From NCBI RefSeq assembly GCF_024160875.1, contig NZ_JAIULA010000006.1, positions 58,959-122,958 on the forward strand: DNA of 64,000 nt, given 5' to 3'. A program made the translations under genes and the position numbers. The notes under the pieces are model-generated. The model was not told the DNA's origin. It saw only the letters and a program-made list of their open reading frames with translations, and searched no databases. Position 1 is the stretch's first letter; each line of letters starts with the position of its first letter. Shown one piece after another: positions 18,301-26,666 of the stretch. This DNA comes from Ligilactobacillus ubinensis (GTDB taxonomy: Bacteria; Bacillota; Bacilli; Lactobacillales; Lactobacillaceae).

Positions 18301-18653
18301 CAAAATCACTCCCAGTAATATATAATTATTTAAAAACATAGGTTTTTCTTTACAAGGAAACAATTTATACAAAAAGTAAAAATGTTCACAAACTTATTAT
18401 AGCTGTATTTTTTATATTGTAGTATGATACATATATGCTCCTGCCGAAATTTAATTGCGGGTATTCACCAAAATATTCATGATAGTACGTTGCTAAACTT
18501 TAAAAACATATCAAATACTATTCTCATCGTCTACCTTTATTATCTAAATATAGAATTTAATTTCACAATCAATTTTTAGCACTAACTACTTCAAAACGAT
18601 AGCTATAATGTATTAATAAATAACATATTATTCTAAACGAAGGAGTCATTCGT
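18301..18653. other. Divergent promoter region of the flavoprotein operon and lysR
   Basis: Minus strand TATAAT (18401-18396) is a good -10 for the flavoprotein operon, with a poor -35 as expected for a LysR-activated promoter. A plus-strand TATAAT (18604-18609) could serve lysR, about 45 bases before its ATG. The AT-rich centre probably holds the LysR binding site; I could not pick out a convincing T-N11-A palindrome. Confidence 0.5.
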
Positions 18654-19568
18654 ATGGAAACAGAACAACTACTTAATTTTATAGATACAGCAAAAGCTGG
18701 AAGCTTTCAAAAAGTTGCTGATAAAAATTTTATATCTCAAAGAACCGTATCCAAACAAATGGAACGTCTTGAAATTGAACTGGGAGTTAAACTTTTTTAT
18801 AGAAGTCATAATAAAATTGTTTTAACTGATGCTGGATACATTTTCGTAAATATGGCTCAAGAAATTGTCAACAAATTAAATTTAAATATTATAGAATTAA
18901 AAAAAATTGCCAGTGCTAATAATAATAGATTACGCATTGGCTATCCAACTGCTTTTGACCTAAACTCAATAATCAAGAATATCTTAACTTATACTTCTCA
19001 CAATATGCCGAAATTAGACATTACATTCTCTGAAGAAAGTGTGGGCCATTTATTATCTGATCTATCACAGGGTTACCTAGACTGTGCCTATATAACAAAT
19101 TACAACATTCATAATAAATTTGAAAAAGAACTTGAAGATTGCATTTTAGAAAAAAATTCGATTAACTTCGCAATTAATAAACTTAACCCTCTTAGCAACC
19201 TAAAACATTTAGATATTTCCGATTTATGTAATCAAAAAATCATTTATTGGGCACTTGATGACTCTCTAAAGGAACAAAGTTATATACAAAGAATAATGGA
19301 TACTAACAAAAGTTATAACTCTTTTGTTCGAGTACAAACACTTGAACAATTACAATTATCAATCGCACTTAATGAAGGAATTGCATTATACCCTAATACT
19401 GTTTACAAACTTCTAGCATTTGAGGATCATATCAAAACAATTCCATTGTTTAAAAACAAAGTTCAGCAATACTATGCAACTCATTTGGTTTATCGAAAGG
19501 AAAACAATCAAAATGGTCTTAAATATTACTTAAAAGGGATCAATCTCCATTCGCATAAAAATAATTAA
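18654..19568 (+). CDS. LysR-family transcriptional regulator
   Basis: A 304-residue LysR regulator. The N-terminal HTH is canonical (LLNFIDTAKAGSFQKVADKN, then SQRTVSKQMERLEIELGVKL), followed by the linker helix and a periplasmic-binding-like effector domain (about 90-300). It is transcribed away from the flavoprotein/MFS operon, the usual arrangement for a LysR controlling its neighbour, so it probably activates that operon in response to its substrate. RBS GAAGGAG precedes the ATG. Confidence 0.9.
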   Translation: METEQLLNFIDTAKAGSFQKVADKNFISQRTVSKQMERLEIELGVKLFYRSHNKIVLTDAGYIFVNMAQEIVNKLNLNIIELKKIASANNNRLRIGYPTAFDLNSIIKNILTYTSHNMPKLDITFSEESVGHLLSDLSQGYLDCAYITNYNIHNKFEKELEDCILEKNSINFAINKLNPLSNLKHLDISDLCNQKIIYWALDDSLKEQSYIQRIMDTNKSYNSFVRVQTLEQLQLSIALNEGIALYPNTVYKLLAFEDHIKTIPLFKNKVQQYYATHLVYRKENNQNGLKYYLKGINLHSHKNN

Positions 19569-19687
19569 TCTTTGAATTTAATTAAATAACTCATTAGGTA
19601 TATTAATAATTTATAAAGCTTCACTTTTGATTCTTGTATGTTTTTAATTTCACTAAAATACTAATAATCTCTTACAATTCTAGCTGC

Positions 19688-20647
19688 TTAAATTAACTTC
19701 TTTGTACCATTTATATAGATATTTTCAATAATCTTTGCTACTGCTTGCTTTTCTGTTACTAACGAAACAATTTGTCCTGGCATAACTGCCCCTCTCTTTT
19801 CAACGTCACCTGTTTCAGAAGCAATTTTTAGTGAACCACTTGCTAATTTACTAACTTTCAAGGCTGCTTGTTGCGGAGATAATTGTCTCTCAATTTGATT
19901 AATCTCATCTGATAGCTGATTTTTTATTTGCCAACATGGTGCTTGCATAGAGTAACCTGTCATTACTAAATCTTCTGCAACTGCCTGAATAACCGCTTGT
20001 TTTACATTTTCATGCACTTCACCTTCATTGGCTGCTAAAAAGACTGTTCCCATCTCAATCCCACTTGCACCCAGAATTCGAGCTGCTGCATAACCTCTAC
20101 CATCAGCAATACCACCAGATGCCACTACAGCAGCGTTTGTAACTACATCAACTACTTCAGGCACCAATGCTAATGTCCCAACTTGGGTCATATGTCCACC
20201 GCCTTCGCGTCCTTTAGCAATAATTACATCAGCACCACATCTATCTGCTACAATTGCTTCTTTACTCGTTGCTATCTTTGCTAAAATCTTTATTCCAGCT
20301 TCATGCCATATATTAAACCATTTCTGTGTTAATTTTTCGTTGAGTCCTTCAAAATTATCTGCATAAATGAATTTCAATTTATATTCTCGGGCAATCGCTG
20401 TTATTCTGTTTAAATTATCATCCGCTTCTCGACTAATTGTGACATTTATAGCAAAAGGTTTATCTGTTTTCATTTTTGTTAATTTAATTTCATTTTCAAT
20501 AACCTCTGTTGGTGCAAATCCTACACCTAAAACACCTAAAGCCCCAGAATTTGAAATTTCACTGACCAAACCTGACATTGAGGTCCATGCCATCGGTCCA
20601 CCAATAATCGGATATTTTGTTCCTAAAATTTCTGCTAATTTTTCCAC
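19688..20647 (-). CDS. Nitronate monooxygenase / FabK-like FMN enzyme
   Basis: A 319-residue TIM-barrel flavoprotein of the 2-nitropropane dioxygenase/FabK family. Visible motifs are YPIIGGPMAW at the N-terminus, the flavin site GREGGGHMTQVGTLALVPEV, and VVASGGIADGRGYAAARILG. It could detoxify nitronates such as propionate 3-nitronate or act as an enoyl-ACP reductase; the absence of fab genes nearby favours the former. The frame offers a GTG at 20656, but the GTG at 20647 has GGAG at proper spacing. A divergent TetR gene with a shared palindrome probably controls it. Confidence 0.82.
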   Translation of the reverse strand: MEKLAEILGTKYPIIGGPMAWTSMSGLVSEISNSGALGVLGVGFAPTEVIENEIKLTKMKTDKPFAINVTISREADDNLNRITAIAREYKLKFIYADNFEGLNEKLTQKWFNIWHEAGIKILAKIATSKEAIVADRCGADVIIAKGREGGGHMTQVGTLALVPEVVDVVTNAAVVASGGIADGRGYAAARILGASGIEMGTVFLAANEGEVHENVKQAVIQAVAEDLVMTGYSMQAPCWQIKNQLSDEINQIERQLSPQQAALKVSKLASGSLKIASETGDVEKRGAVMPGQIVSLVTEKQAVAKIIENIYINGTKKLI

Positions 20648-20705
20648 TTTGCTCACTCCTATACAATTTGATAGCTGTATTATAATATTACAGAGAAAAA
20701 ACCAG

Positions 20706-20729
20706 TAGACATTTTAGGTCATCTGTCTA
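20706..20729. promoter_or_regulatory. Inverted repeat between nitronate monooxygenase and tetR
   Basis: TAGACA-N12-TGTCTA, a perfect 6-bp inverted repeat in the 100-base divergent region. A minus-strand TATAAT lies at about 20683-20688, so the site would overlap or lie just upstream of the -35 region. It is a candidate operator for the adjacent TetR. Confidence 0.4.
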
Positions 20730-20749
20730 TTTTGAATGAGGGAAAATTA

Positions 20750-21289
20750 ATGCAAGAAAATAAAATTATTCAAGCCTTTTTAACTTTAATTAAAAATAAT
20801 GATTATGAACAAATTTCGATTACCCAAATCATGCAAGAAGCGCACCTAACTAGAACATATTTTTATCAATTTTTTGACAGTAAAAATGATTTAGCTCGCG
20901 AAGCCTTCTTTTTAATCGTAGCTGACATTCTTGACTCATTATCAACTTCTTTTATTGATAAAACTAAAATTAATGATCTTTCTACTTTAAAGGGTGTCGA
21001 ATTATTTCTTACCCACTCTTCTGAAATGAAACTTTTACTTTCATTTCAAGCCAAAAACTTCAATTTTGTTGCAGAATTTAAAGAACGCATCAAAAAGATT
21101 ATTAAGCAACAAGTGCTTCTAAAGTCTAGTGCTCCTACTTATAAAATTGATTACTTTTCCGAATTATTTGCTGTATCAGCACTCACCACTATTTCATGGG
21201 CTTTAAAGCAAGAACAAATTTCTGCTGAAATTATCGTTGATCTCATTGATAACTGTGTTTCTAATGGCTTACTATCTATAATTCAGTAA
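20750..21289 (+). CDS. TetR-family transcriptional regulator
   Basis: A 179-residue TetR regulator. The HTH is ISITQIMQEAHLTRTYFYQFFDSKNDLAREAF at the N-terminus; the C-terminal ligand domain is unassigned. The frame has an upstream TTG at 20732, but GAGGGA before the ATG at 20750 is a better start. It is divergent from the nitronate monooxygenase gene and likely represses it and itself. It also lies 145 bases upstream of ohyA on the same strand, though ohyA has its own promoter. Confidence 0.85.
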   Translation: MQENKIIQAFLTLIKNNDYEQISITQIMQEAHLTRTYFYQFFDSKNDLAREAFFLIVADILDSLSTSFIDKTKINDLSTLKGVELFLTHSSEMKLLLSFQAKNFNFVAEFKERIKKIIKQQVLLKSSAPTYKIDYFSELFAVSALTTISWALKQEQISAEIIVDLIDNCVSNGLLSIIQ

Positions 21290-21347
21290 TAATTATGAAT
21301 ATTTAATTTAATATAGTAAATTTTTAACTTTTTATTGTTAATTTATA

Positions 21348-21376
21348 TTGAAAAATCTTCGATTTGAGCCTATACT
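21348..21376 (+). promoter_or_regulatory. Promoter of ohyA
   Basis: TTGAAA (21348-21353), 17-base spacer, TATACT (21371-21376). The operator palindrome at 21381-21400 covers the expected transcription start, which suggests repression. Confidence 0.7.
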
Positions 21377-21380
21377 CAGT

Positions 21381-21400
21381 TTAGTTACAGGTGTAACTAA
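21381..21400. promoter_or_regulatory. Perfect palindromic operator at the ohyA promoter
   Basis: TTAGTTAC-AGGT-GTAACTAA: 8-bp perfect inverted repeat with a 4-base spacer, starting five bases after the -10. Its size fits a TetR-type dimer. Candidate repressors are the flanking TetR genes at 20750 and 24106. A close copy occurs at 3290-3309. Confidence 0.6.
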
Positions 21401-21434
21401 CAGCGTTTGTTTTTCCCATTAAGGAGGGATTCTC

Positions 21435-23204
21435 ATGTATTATAGTAGTGGTAATTATGAAGCTTTTGCTCATCCTAAAAAGCCAGCAAATGCAGACAAA
21501 AAATCTGCTTACATCGTTGGTTCTGGATTAGCCGGACTGGCAGCTGCTGTCTTTTTAATTCGTGATGGTCAAGTTCCCGGTAATCAAATTCACATCCTAG
21601 AAGAATTAAAGCTTCCGGGCGGTAGTATGGATGGTATTTTAAACGAGCAACGTGGTTATATTATTCGTGGTGGTCGTGAAATGGAACCCCATTTTGAAAC
21701 TTTATGGGACTTATTCCGTTCTATTCCAACTCTAGAAAACCCTGATGTTTCAGTTCTTGACGAGTTTTATTGGCTCAATAAAAAAGACCCTAGTTACTCA
21801 AAAACACGCGCCATTGAAAATCGTGGGCAAAAAATTGCAACTGATGGTCAACTAACGCTTTCAAGAAAAGCAGTTGAAGAAATTGCTAAATTAGTTTTAA
21901 CCTCTGAAGAAAAACTAGGAGATATTAAAATTAACGAAGTTTTTGGAAGCGAATTCTTCAAATCAAATTTTTGGCTATATTGGTCCACAATGTTTGCTTT
22001 TGAGCCATGGGCTAGCGCAATAGAAATGCGACGCTATTTATTACGTTTTGTTCACCATGTTGGCACATTGCAAAACATGTCCGCTCTAAAATTCACTAAA
22101 TATAATCAATACGAATCTTTGGTTAAACCTATGGTTAAATACCTTGAAGACAAGGGAGTTCAGTTTCAATACGACACAATAGTTAATAATGTTATTGTTA
22201 ATCGTACTGCTGGGCAAAAAATTGCGACTGAGTTAGATATGACTGTTGCTGGCGAAAAGGAAACCTTATCCCTTACTCCTGATGACTTTGTTTTTGTTAC
22301 AAACGGCTCCATCACAGAAAGCACAACTTATGGTGATAACAATCATCCAGCCCCAACAGAACATGCAATCGGAGCAAGTTGGCAACTTTGGGAAAAATTA
22401 GCTGAACAAGATCCGTCATTTGGTCATCCTGCTAAATTCTACAAAAATATTCCTGAAGCAAATTGGGTAATTTCAGCTACATGTACCTTTACTGATAACC
22501 GTATTGTTCCTTATATCAAAAAAATTACCGGCAAAGATCCACATAGTGGCTCAATTGTTACTAGTGGTCCTGTATCAATTAAAGACTCAAATTGGCTTTT
22601 AGGTATTTCAATCAGTCGTCAACCACACTTTAAACAACAAAACCCAAATGAATTAATTGTCTGGCTTTACGGTTTATTCTCTGATCAACCTGGAAATTAC
22701 ATTCAAAAGAAAATTACAGATTGCAATGGACAAGAATTATGCGAAGAATTTCTTTATCATATTGGTGTTCCAGAAGATCAAATCGCTGATATTGCTAAAG
22801 ATGCAAATTCAATTCCTATTCATATGCCATATATTACTTCTTATTTCATGCCAAGAAAAACAGGGGATCGGCCTTTAGTTGTCCCTGAGGGTTCTCAAAA
22901 TCTTGCTTTTATTGGTAACTTTGCTGAAACTAAAAAAGATACTGTTTTTACGACTGAATACTCAGTTAGAACTGCTATGGAAGCTGTTTATCAATTATTA
23001 GATATTGATCGTGGTGTCCCTGAAGTTTTTGCATCATCATATGATATTCGAACTATCCTAAGCTCTATTTACTACTTAAACGATAAAAAAAGTTTAGAAG
23101 AACTACCATTAAATAAAGTTGAACAAATAGGACTTGAAGCCTTTTTGAAGAAAATTAAAGGTACTTATTTAGAAGAAATCTTTAGAGATGAGCACTTAAT
23201 CTAG
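21435..23204 (+). CDS. ohyA: Oleate hydratase (myosin-cross-reactive antigen family)
   Basis: A 589-residue FAD enzyme that adds water to the cis-9 double bond of oleic and linoleic acids, giving 10-hydroxy fatty acids; it protects lactobacilli from unsaturated fatty acids. The N-terminal MYYSSGNYEAFAHPKKP, the FAD loop AYIVGSGLAGLAAAVFLIRD, PGGSMDGI and IIRGGREMEPHFE are signatures of this family. Its length is typical. RBS AAGGAGGGA precedes the ATG. It forms a two-gene unit with a Cys/His-rich small protein 12 bases downstream and is probably induced by fatty acids through the operator at 21381-21400. Confidence 0.97.
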   Translation: MYYSSGNYEAFAHPKKPANADKKSAYIVGSGLAGLAAAVFLIRDGQVPGNQIHILEELKLPGGSMDGILNEQRGYIIRGGREMEPHFETLWDLFRSIPTLENPDVSVLDEFYWLNKKDPSYSKTRAIENRGQKIATDGQLTLSRKAVEEIAKLVLTSEEKLGDIKINEVFGSEFFKSNFWLYWSTMFAFEPWASAIEMRRYLLRFVHHVGTLQNMSALKFTKYNQYESLVKPMVKYLEDKGVQFQYDTIVNNVIVNRTAGQKIATELDMTVAGEKETLSLTPDDFVFVTNGSITESTTYGDNNHPAPTEHAIGASWQLWEKLAEQDPSFGHPAKFYKNIPEANWVISATCTFTDNRIVPYIKKITGKDPHSGSIVTSGPVSIKDSNWLLGISISRQPHFKQQNPNELIVWLYGLFSDQPGNYIQKKITDCNGQELCEEFLYHIGVPEDQIADIAKDANSIPIHMPYITSYFMPRKTGDRPLVVPEGSQNLAFIGNFAETKKDTVFTTEYSVRTAMEAVYQLLDIDRGVPEVFASSYDIRTILSSIYYLNDKKSLEELPLNKVEQIGLEAFLKKIKGTYLEEIFRDEHLI

Positions 23205-23216
23205 GAGGAATATTCC

Positions 23217-23435
23217 ATGAAAAAAAATAACTTACCCATAATCCCATTAGCTTTTATTGCAGGTGCTGCAGTAGGTAATAGCATTGGCTCAATGTTAAAG
23301 CATCAAAAACATGGTTGCAATAAAAATCATTGTTGCCATCACCATGAGCCTGCATGCTGTGACAAATCTTCAACTATAACGGATGAAGATCCAGTATATA
23401 TTCGTGAAACCCAAACCTCAGGTCATGGACTATAA
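23217..23435 (+). CDS. Small Cys/His-rich protein co-transcribed with ohyA
   Basis: A 72-residue protein. Residues 1-26 form a hydrophobic, Gly-rich stretch (LPIIPLAFIAGAAVGNSIGS) that could insert in or associate with the membrane. Residues 33-50 are dense in Cys and His (HGCNKNHCCHHHEPACC), suggesting metal binding or thiol chemistry. The C-terminus is acidic and polar. AGGAGGAAT directly precedes the ATG and the gap to ohyA is only 12 bases, so co-expression is very likely. I do not recognise a named family. Confidence 0.75.
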   Translation: MKKNNLPIIPLAFIAGAAVGNSIGSMLKHQKHGCNKNHCCHHHEPACCDKSSTITDEDPVYIRETQTSGHGL

Positions 23436-23450
23436 TTACTTGACAAAATA

Positions 23451-23520
23451 AAAGTGGAATAATGGTTTTTTTAGTAACATCGCTTACGTTATGTTACCAA
23501 TTAACCATTATTCCATTTTT
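23451..23520. terminator. Bidirectional terminator with nested hairpins
   Basis: An outer stem TGGAATAATGGTT / AACCATTATTCCA encloses a second hairpin GTAACAT...ATGTTAC. The plus strand continues with TTTTT and the minus strand ends in an A/T-rich run, so it can stop both the ohyA unit and the convergent tetR gene. Confidence 0.8.
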
Positions 23521-23557
23521 AATGCTATCTATAATAAACTCAGCTAGTTAATCATAG

Positions 23558-24106
23558 CTACTCACTTTTTTTTAAGTTAATATTTCTTTGCAGATCTTTT
23601 TCAATTTTTGTTGCTAATCTAGTTGCAATTTCTTCAACTGAAAGTTGATAGTTGGTATTGCGCCAATACAATAATGTTGAAAAAATAGCGCCGGAGTAAT
23701 ATGCCACTTCATAGCGTGATGGCTGTTCATCATTTATTTTACTTTTAAAAAAATCTATTAAATAGTTATTCTGCTTTTCCAAAGCAAAACCCTCTATCGC
23801 TGCATTAACAATTGCAGATAAAACATGTGGATTACTTTTGAAGTAATTAAAATAAACTTTCAGTAGTTGATCCAACTTGCTTAAACTCTGTCGCGAAATA
23901 TCCTTAACAAAATTATTATATTCTTCTTGAATAAATTTATTTAAAATATCCTCTTTACTTTTATAGTTTCTATAAAAAGCCATGCGTGATATTTCTGCGT
24001 GATTTGCAATATCAGTAATAGAGATATCAGAAAAGTTTTGTTTTTGCATCAAATCAAGCATTGCTTTTTCAACTTTGGCCTGCGTTTTAATACTTCTTTT
24101 GTCCAT
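23558..24106 (-). CDS. TetR-family transcriptional regulator
   Basis: A 182-residue TetR protein with HTH FSDISITDIANHAEISRMAFYRNYKSKEDIL and a TetR_C-like second domain. It converges on the ohyA unit across a shared terminator. Its family and position make it a candidate for fatty-acid-responsive control of ohyA, but no TTAGTTAC-type palindrome is visible in its own upstream region. GGAGG lies 13 bases before the ATG. Confidence 0.85.
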   Translation of the reverse strand: MDKRSIKTQAKVEKAMLDLMQKQNFSDISITDIANHAEISRMAFYRNYKSKEDILNKFIQEEYNNFVKDISRQSLSKLDQLLKVYFNYFKSNPHVLSAIVNAAIEGFALEKQNNYLIDFFKSKINDEQPSRYEVAYYSGAIFSTLLYWRNTNYQLSVEEIATRLATKIEKDLQRNINLKKSE

Positions 24107-24335
24107 TTGTATCTGAAATCCTCCAAACTTCTATTTTTTTACTTCATGTACCATCAGCATACTGCAGACATCACATTACATTCTCTTCAAATTTATAAAT
24201 AAATCTTTAGCTATCTATAAGTGTTAAAAATTTTACTTTTATTTATTATACATCATATTGTTAAAATTAGTTCATCATTTAGATTTAAAATATAAATTTT
24301 TGTCATTATACTTTGAAATAAGCTAGTAGAAAACC

Positions 24336-24381
24336 ATACTAAAAATAGTTGTCCTGTCAACAGAACAACTATTTTTAGTAT
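24336..24381. terminator. Terminator at the end of the citrate operon
   Basis: A perfect 17-bp stem (ATACTAAAAATAGTTGT and its complement) with a 12-base loop. T-rich and A-rich stem edges make it usable on both strands. It lies just after the hydrolase stop codon at 24389. Confidence 0.75.
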
Positions 24382-24388
24382 AGAATCT

Positions 24389-25171
24389 CTATAATTCGAG
24401 AAATTTTAACATTATTCTATTAAATTCATCCGACTTTTCCATATGTACTAAATGTCCAGCCTTACTTAAAACCTCATTATAGCCATAATACGCTATTTTT
24501 TTACAATAGTTAGCATACTCATATGACCATAATGGAGAACCTTCTCCAGCAATGAATAATTGTGGTTCCTTAATATTAGTGATTACATCACGCCAATCTT
24601 GTTCCATATGGTTAGCTAGCAATGGTGCATTAAGTTCAAAATCAAAAATATTATCTGCTCTTTTTTGCTTTAACATATTAACAAAATCTACATCCAAAGG
24701 TATTTTATTCATATGCATTCGCATCGTTTGAGGAACATTAAGCCAAAAGTTATCCCAATAAACATTTTTTATTCCATATTTCCAATTCTCATCATTAATA
24801 AGTTTGGGTGATTGATCAATTGTAATTATTTTCTTTATATGTTTTTCACCAAATAAAGACACATATGCCCAAATAGCACTTGCCCCCATTGAATGTCCGA
24901 TAAAAATAGCCTGTTGTATTTCTAAGCTAGTAAGTAACTCAGAAACATCTGCAGCTAATCTATATATTCGCAAGTTTTTACTTGTTCTCATTGACTCGCC
25001 ATGATTTCTCCAATCAAGTGTTATAACTCGATAGTTGTTTCTTAATAATTCGCTTTTTTGTTTCTCCCATTCTTCTTTAATGCCTGAATATCCGCTCAAA
25101 AGAATTACTGGCTCACCTACACCATCATCTGTATATGTTAATTTAATTAAATCACTAGTTCTAAATTCCAT
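24389..25171 (-). CDS. Alpha/beta hydrolase
   Basis: A 260-residue alpha/beta hydrolase. The nucleophile elbow is FIGHSMGASAIW; the oxyanion region is ILLSGYSG; the catalytic acid probably lies in LFIAGEGSPLW and the His is in KAGHLVHME. Its ATG overlaps the citXG stop (TGATG), so it is translationally coupled as the last gene of the citrate operon. Standard citrate lyase clusters do not need such an enzyme; it might be a thioesterase acting on a CoA-type by-product (speculative). There is no signal peptide. Confidence 0.85.
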   Translation of the reverse strand: MEFRTSDLIKLTYTDDGVGEPVILLSGYSGIKEEWEKQKSELLRNNYRVITLDWRNHGESMRTSKNLRIYRLAADVSELLTSLEIQQAIFIGHSMGASAIWAYVSLFGEKHIKKIITIDQSPKLINDENWKYGIKNVYWDNFWLNVPQTMRMHMNKIPLDVDFVNMLKQKRADNIFDFELNAPLLANHMEQDWRDVITNIKEPQLFIAGEGSPLWSYEYANYCKKIAYYGYNEVLSKAGHLVHMEKSDEFNRIMLKFLEL

Positions 25172-26571
25172 CAAATTACGCCTTCAATTTTAGCAACAAA
25201 AATTGTTAAAATAAGTAAATCTGCAGATCCACCTAAACTTAAATTTCTTTCAATAAACAACTTATCAAGTTTATACAAATATTCGATTCCTTCTTTTGTC
25301 TTACTTCCACCTAGTTTAAAATAGTGCGCCGTAAAATTCTTCATTTCAGTTAAAATTGCAACAGAATGTGCTCGTTTTATTAAATTTGAATCACTCGTAT
25401 GCTCCGCTATATACATAAATGTGTCCAATAGTCTCTGATTAAGACTTCCTGTTGAAGCTTTTAAATATGACAATCCATAATTAAAAACCACAGGATATCC
25501 ATCTACTGCCTCACCACGTATTCCACGCGTTTTATATTTCAAAAATTGCTGTTCACCTGCTGTTAACTCTCCATTATTCTTCATGTTTATACTTTTAAAG
25601 TCGTCTTCTAATAATTCAGATAACATTTTTTTAATAGTTTGTTGAAGTGCCATTATACTATAATTCTGTTGTTTCTTTAGATAAGCTACTGCTGTTAAAA
25701 AAATGCCCAAAGAAAAAATTGCTCCTTTGTGTGTATTTATTCCATTAGTTGCAGCATACATATCTTTTTCCGCTATCATTCCTAATTTTCGCAATTCATT
25801 AAATAATTGCGTTAAATCTTTTTCCTTGAAATTCACTGCTAAATCATACGCAGCGCTAAAATACGGTCTCAAAGCTTGGCTACTATCGATAAAAGTAAAA
25901 ACATCCATATCTAAATGGGAGCCATTACTTATAGGATCAACCAATCCTGGTTTTGGATTTACTGTTACTTCATATAAAAGTGCAGCAAGCGCCGCATCTA
26001 CTGTCTTTATTTTCACATTTTTAATATCTTGCTTCATATATTTTTCTATTAATTTTTCAATTTCACGATATATCTCTGCTAAAGTATGTTTTTGTGTTTT
26101 TGCACAAATTTTAGCATCTTGTTCACAAATCAAACATTTACGTGCTTCAAACCCTAATTGCGTTCGTGAAAGCTGATAATTCTTATCCGTTTTTGACATT
26201 ACATCAATATCAAAAAGCCTTCCCAATAAAAAGTTGCTTTCAAAAGTAATCATCTCTTTTTTCACAGGAATAATATCTCCTGAAACTACTACTACCCCTT
26301 CAGGTCCTGTTATTTTATCCAAAAAAAGATTAAAAAAGAAAATTTCTAACTTTTTGTCTTTCAAAGAGTTAATAATTTTATTCCAGCCTAATTCAAATAC
26401 TTTTTTCAAAGAAGCATTCGTTTTGATTGGCCCTGGGATATTTAACTTTATACCAAGTACTACCTTATTCGGATACTTTGTTTCAATCGTTTCTTGATAA
26501 TTTTGTCTCCACTCTTTGTTTTGTAACACCTCATCTAAGCTAACAACACGACCATTCGAAAAAATTTCCAA
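25171..26571 (-). CDS. citXG: CitX-CitG fusion, citrate lyase prosthetic group synthesis and transfer
   Basis: A 466-residue two-domain protein. Residues 1-180 are CitX (LLGRLFDIDVM, then RKCLICEQDAKICAKTQKH), which transfers the phosphoribosyl-dephospho-CoA arm to CitD. Residues 185-466 are CitG (EVTVNPKPGLVDPISNGSH, INTHKGAIFSLGIFL), which makes triphosphoribosyl-dephospho-CoA from dephospho-CoA and ATP. Such fusions are known in lactic acid bacteria. The start is TTG behind AAGGATAGG. It lies 95 bases after citF with a hairpin between them. Confidence 0.92.
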   Translation of the reverse strand: MEIFSNGRVVSLDEVLQNKEWRQNYQETIETKYPNKVVLGIKLNIPGPIKTNASLKKVFELGWNKIINSLKDKKLEIFFFNLFLDKITGPEGVVVVSGDIIPVKKEMITFESNFLLGRLFDIDVMSKTDKNYQLSRTQLGFEARKCLICEQDAKICAKTQKHTLAEIYREIEKLIEKYMKQDIKNVKIKTVDAALAALLYEVTVNPKPGLVDPISNGSHLDMDVFTFIDSSQALRPYFSAAYDLAVNFKEKDLTQLFNELRKLGMIAEKDMYAATNGINTHKGAIFSLGIFLTAVAYLKKQQNYSIMALQQTIKKMLSELLEDDFKSINMKNNGELTAGEQQFLKYKTRGIRGEAVDGYPVVFNYGLSYLKASTGSLNQRLLDTFMYIAEHTSDSNLIKRAHSVAILTEMKNFTAHYFKLGGSKTKEGIEYLYKLDKLFIERNLSLGGSADLLILTIFVAKIEGVI

Positions 26572-26610
26572 TTACCTATCCTTCTTTCCTATATCAAAAA
26601 TCATACAGAT

Positions 26611-26656
26611 AAAAATACAAAGCCGCAACATAAAATATTCTTTTACATCGTGGCTT
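26611..26656 (-). terminator. Possible internal attenuator between citF and citXG
   Basis: On the minus strand a 16-base arm beginning AAGCCACG pairs with one ending GCGGCTT (one mismatch, several G-U pairs) around a five-base loop, followed by TTTGTATTTTT. It could partly terminate transcription, lowering citXG relative to the structural subunits, or stabilise the upstream mRNA. Confidence 0.5.
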
Positions 26657-26666
26657 AGTATTCTAT

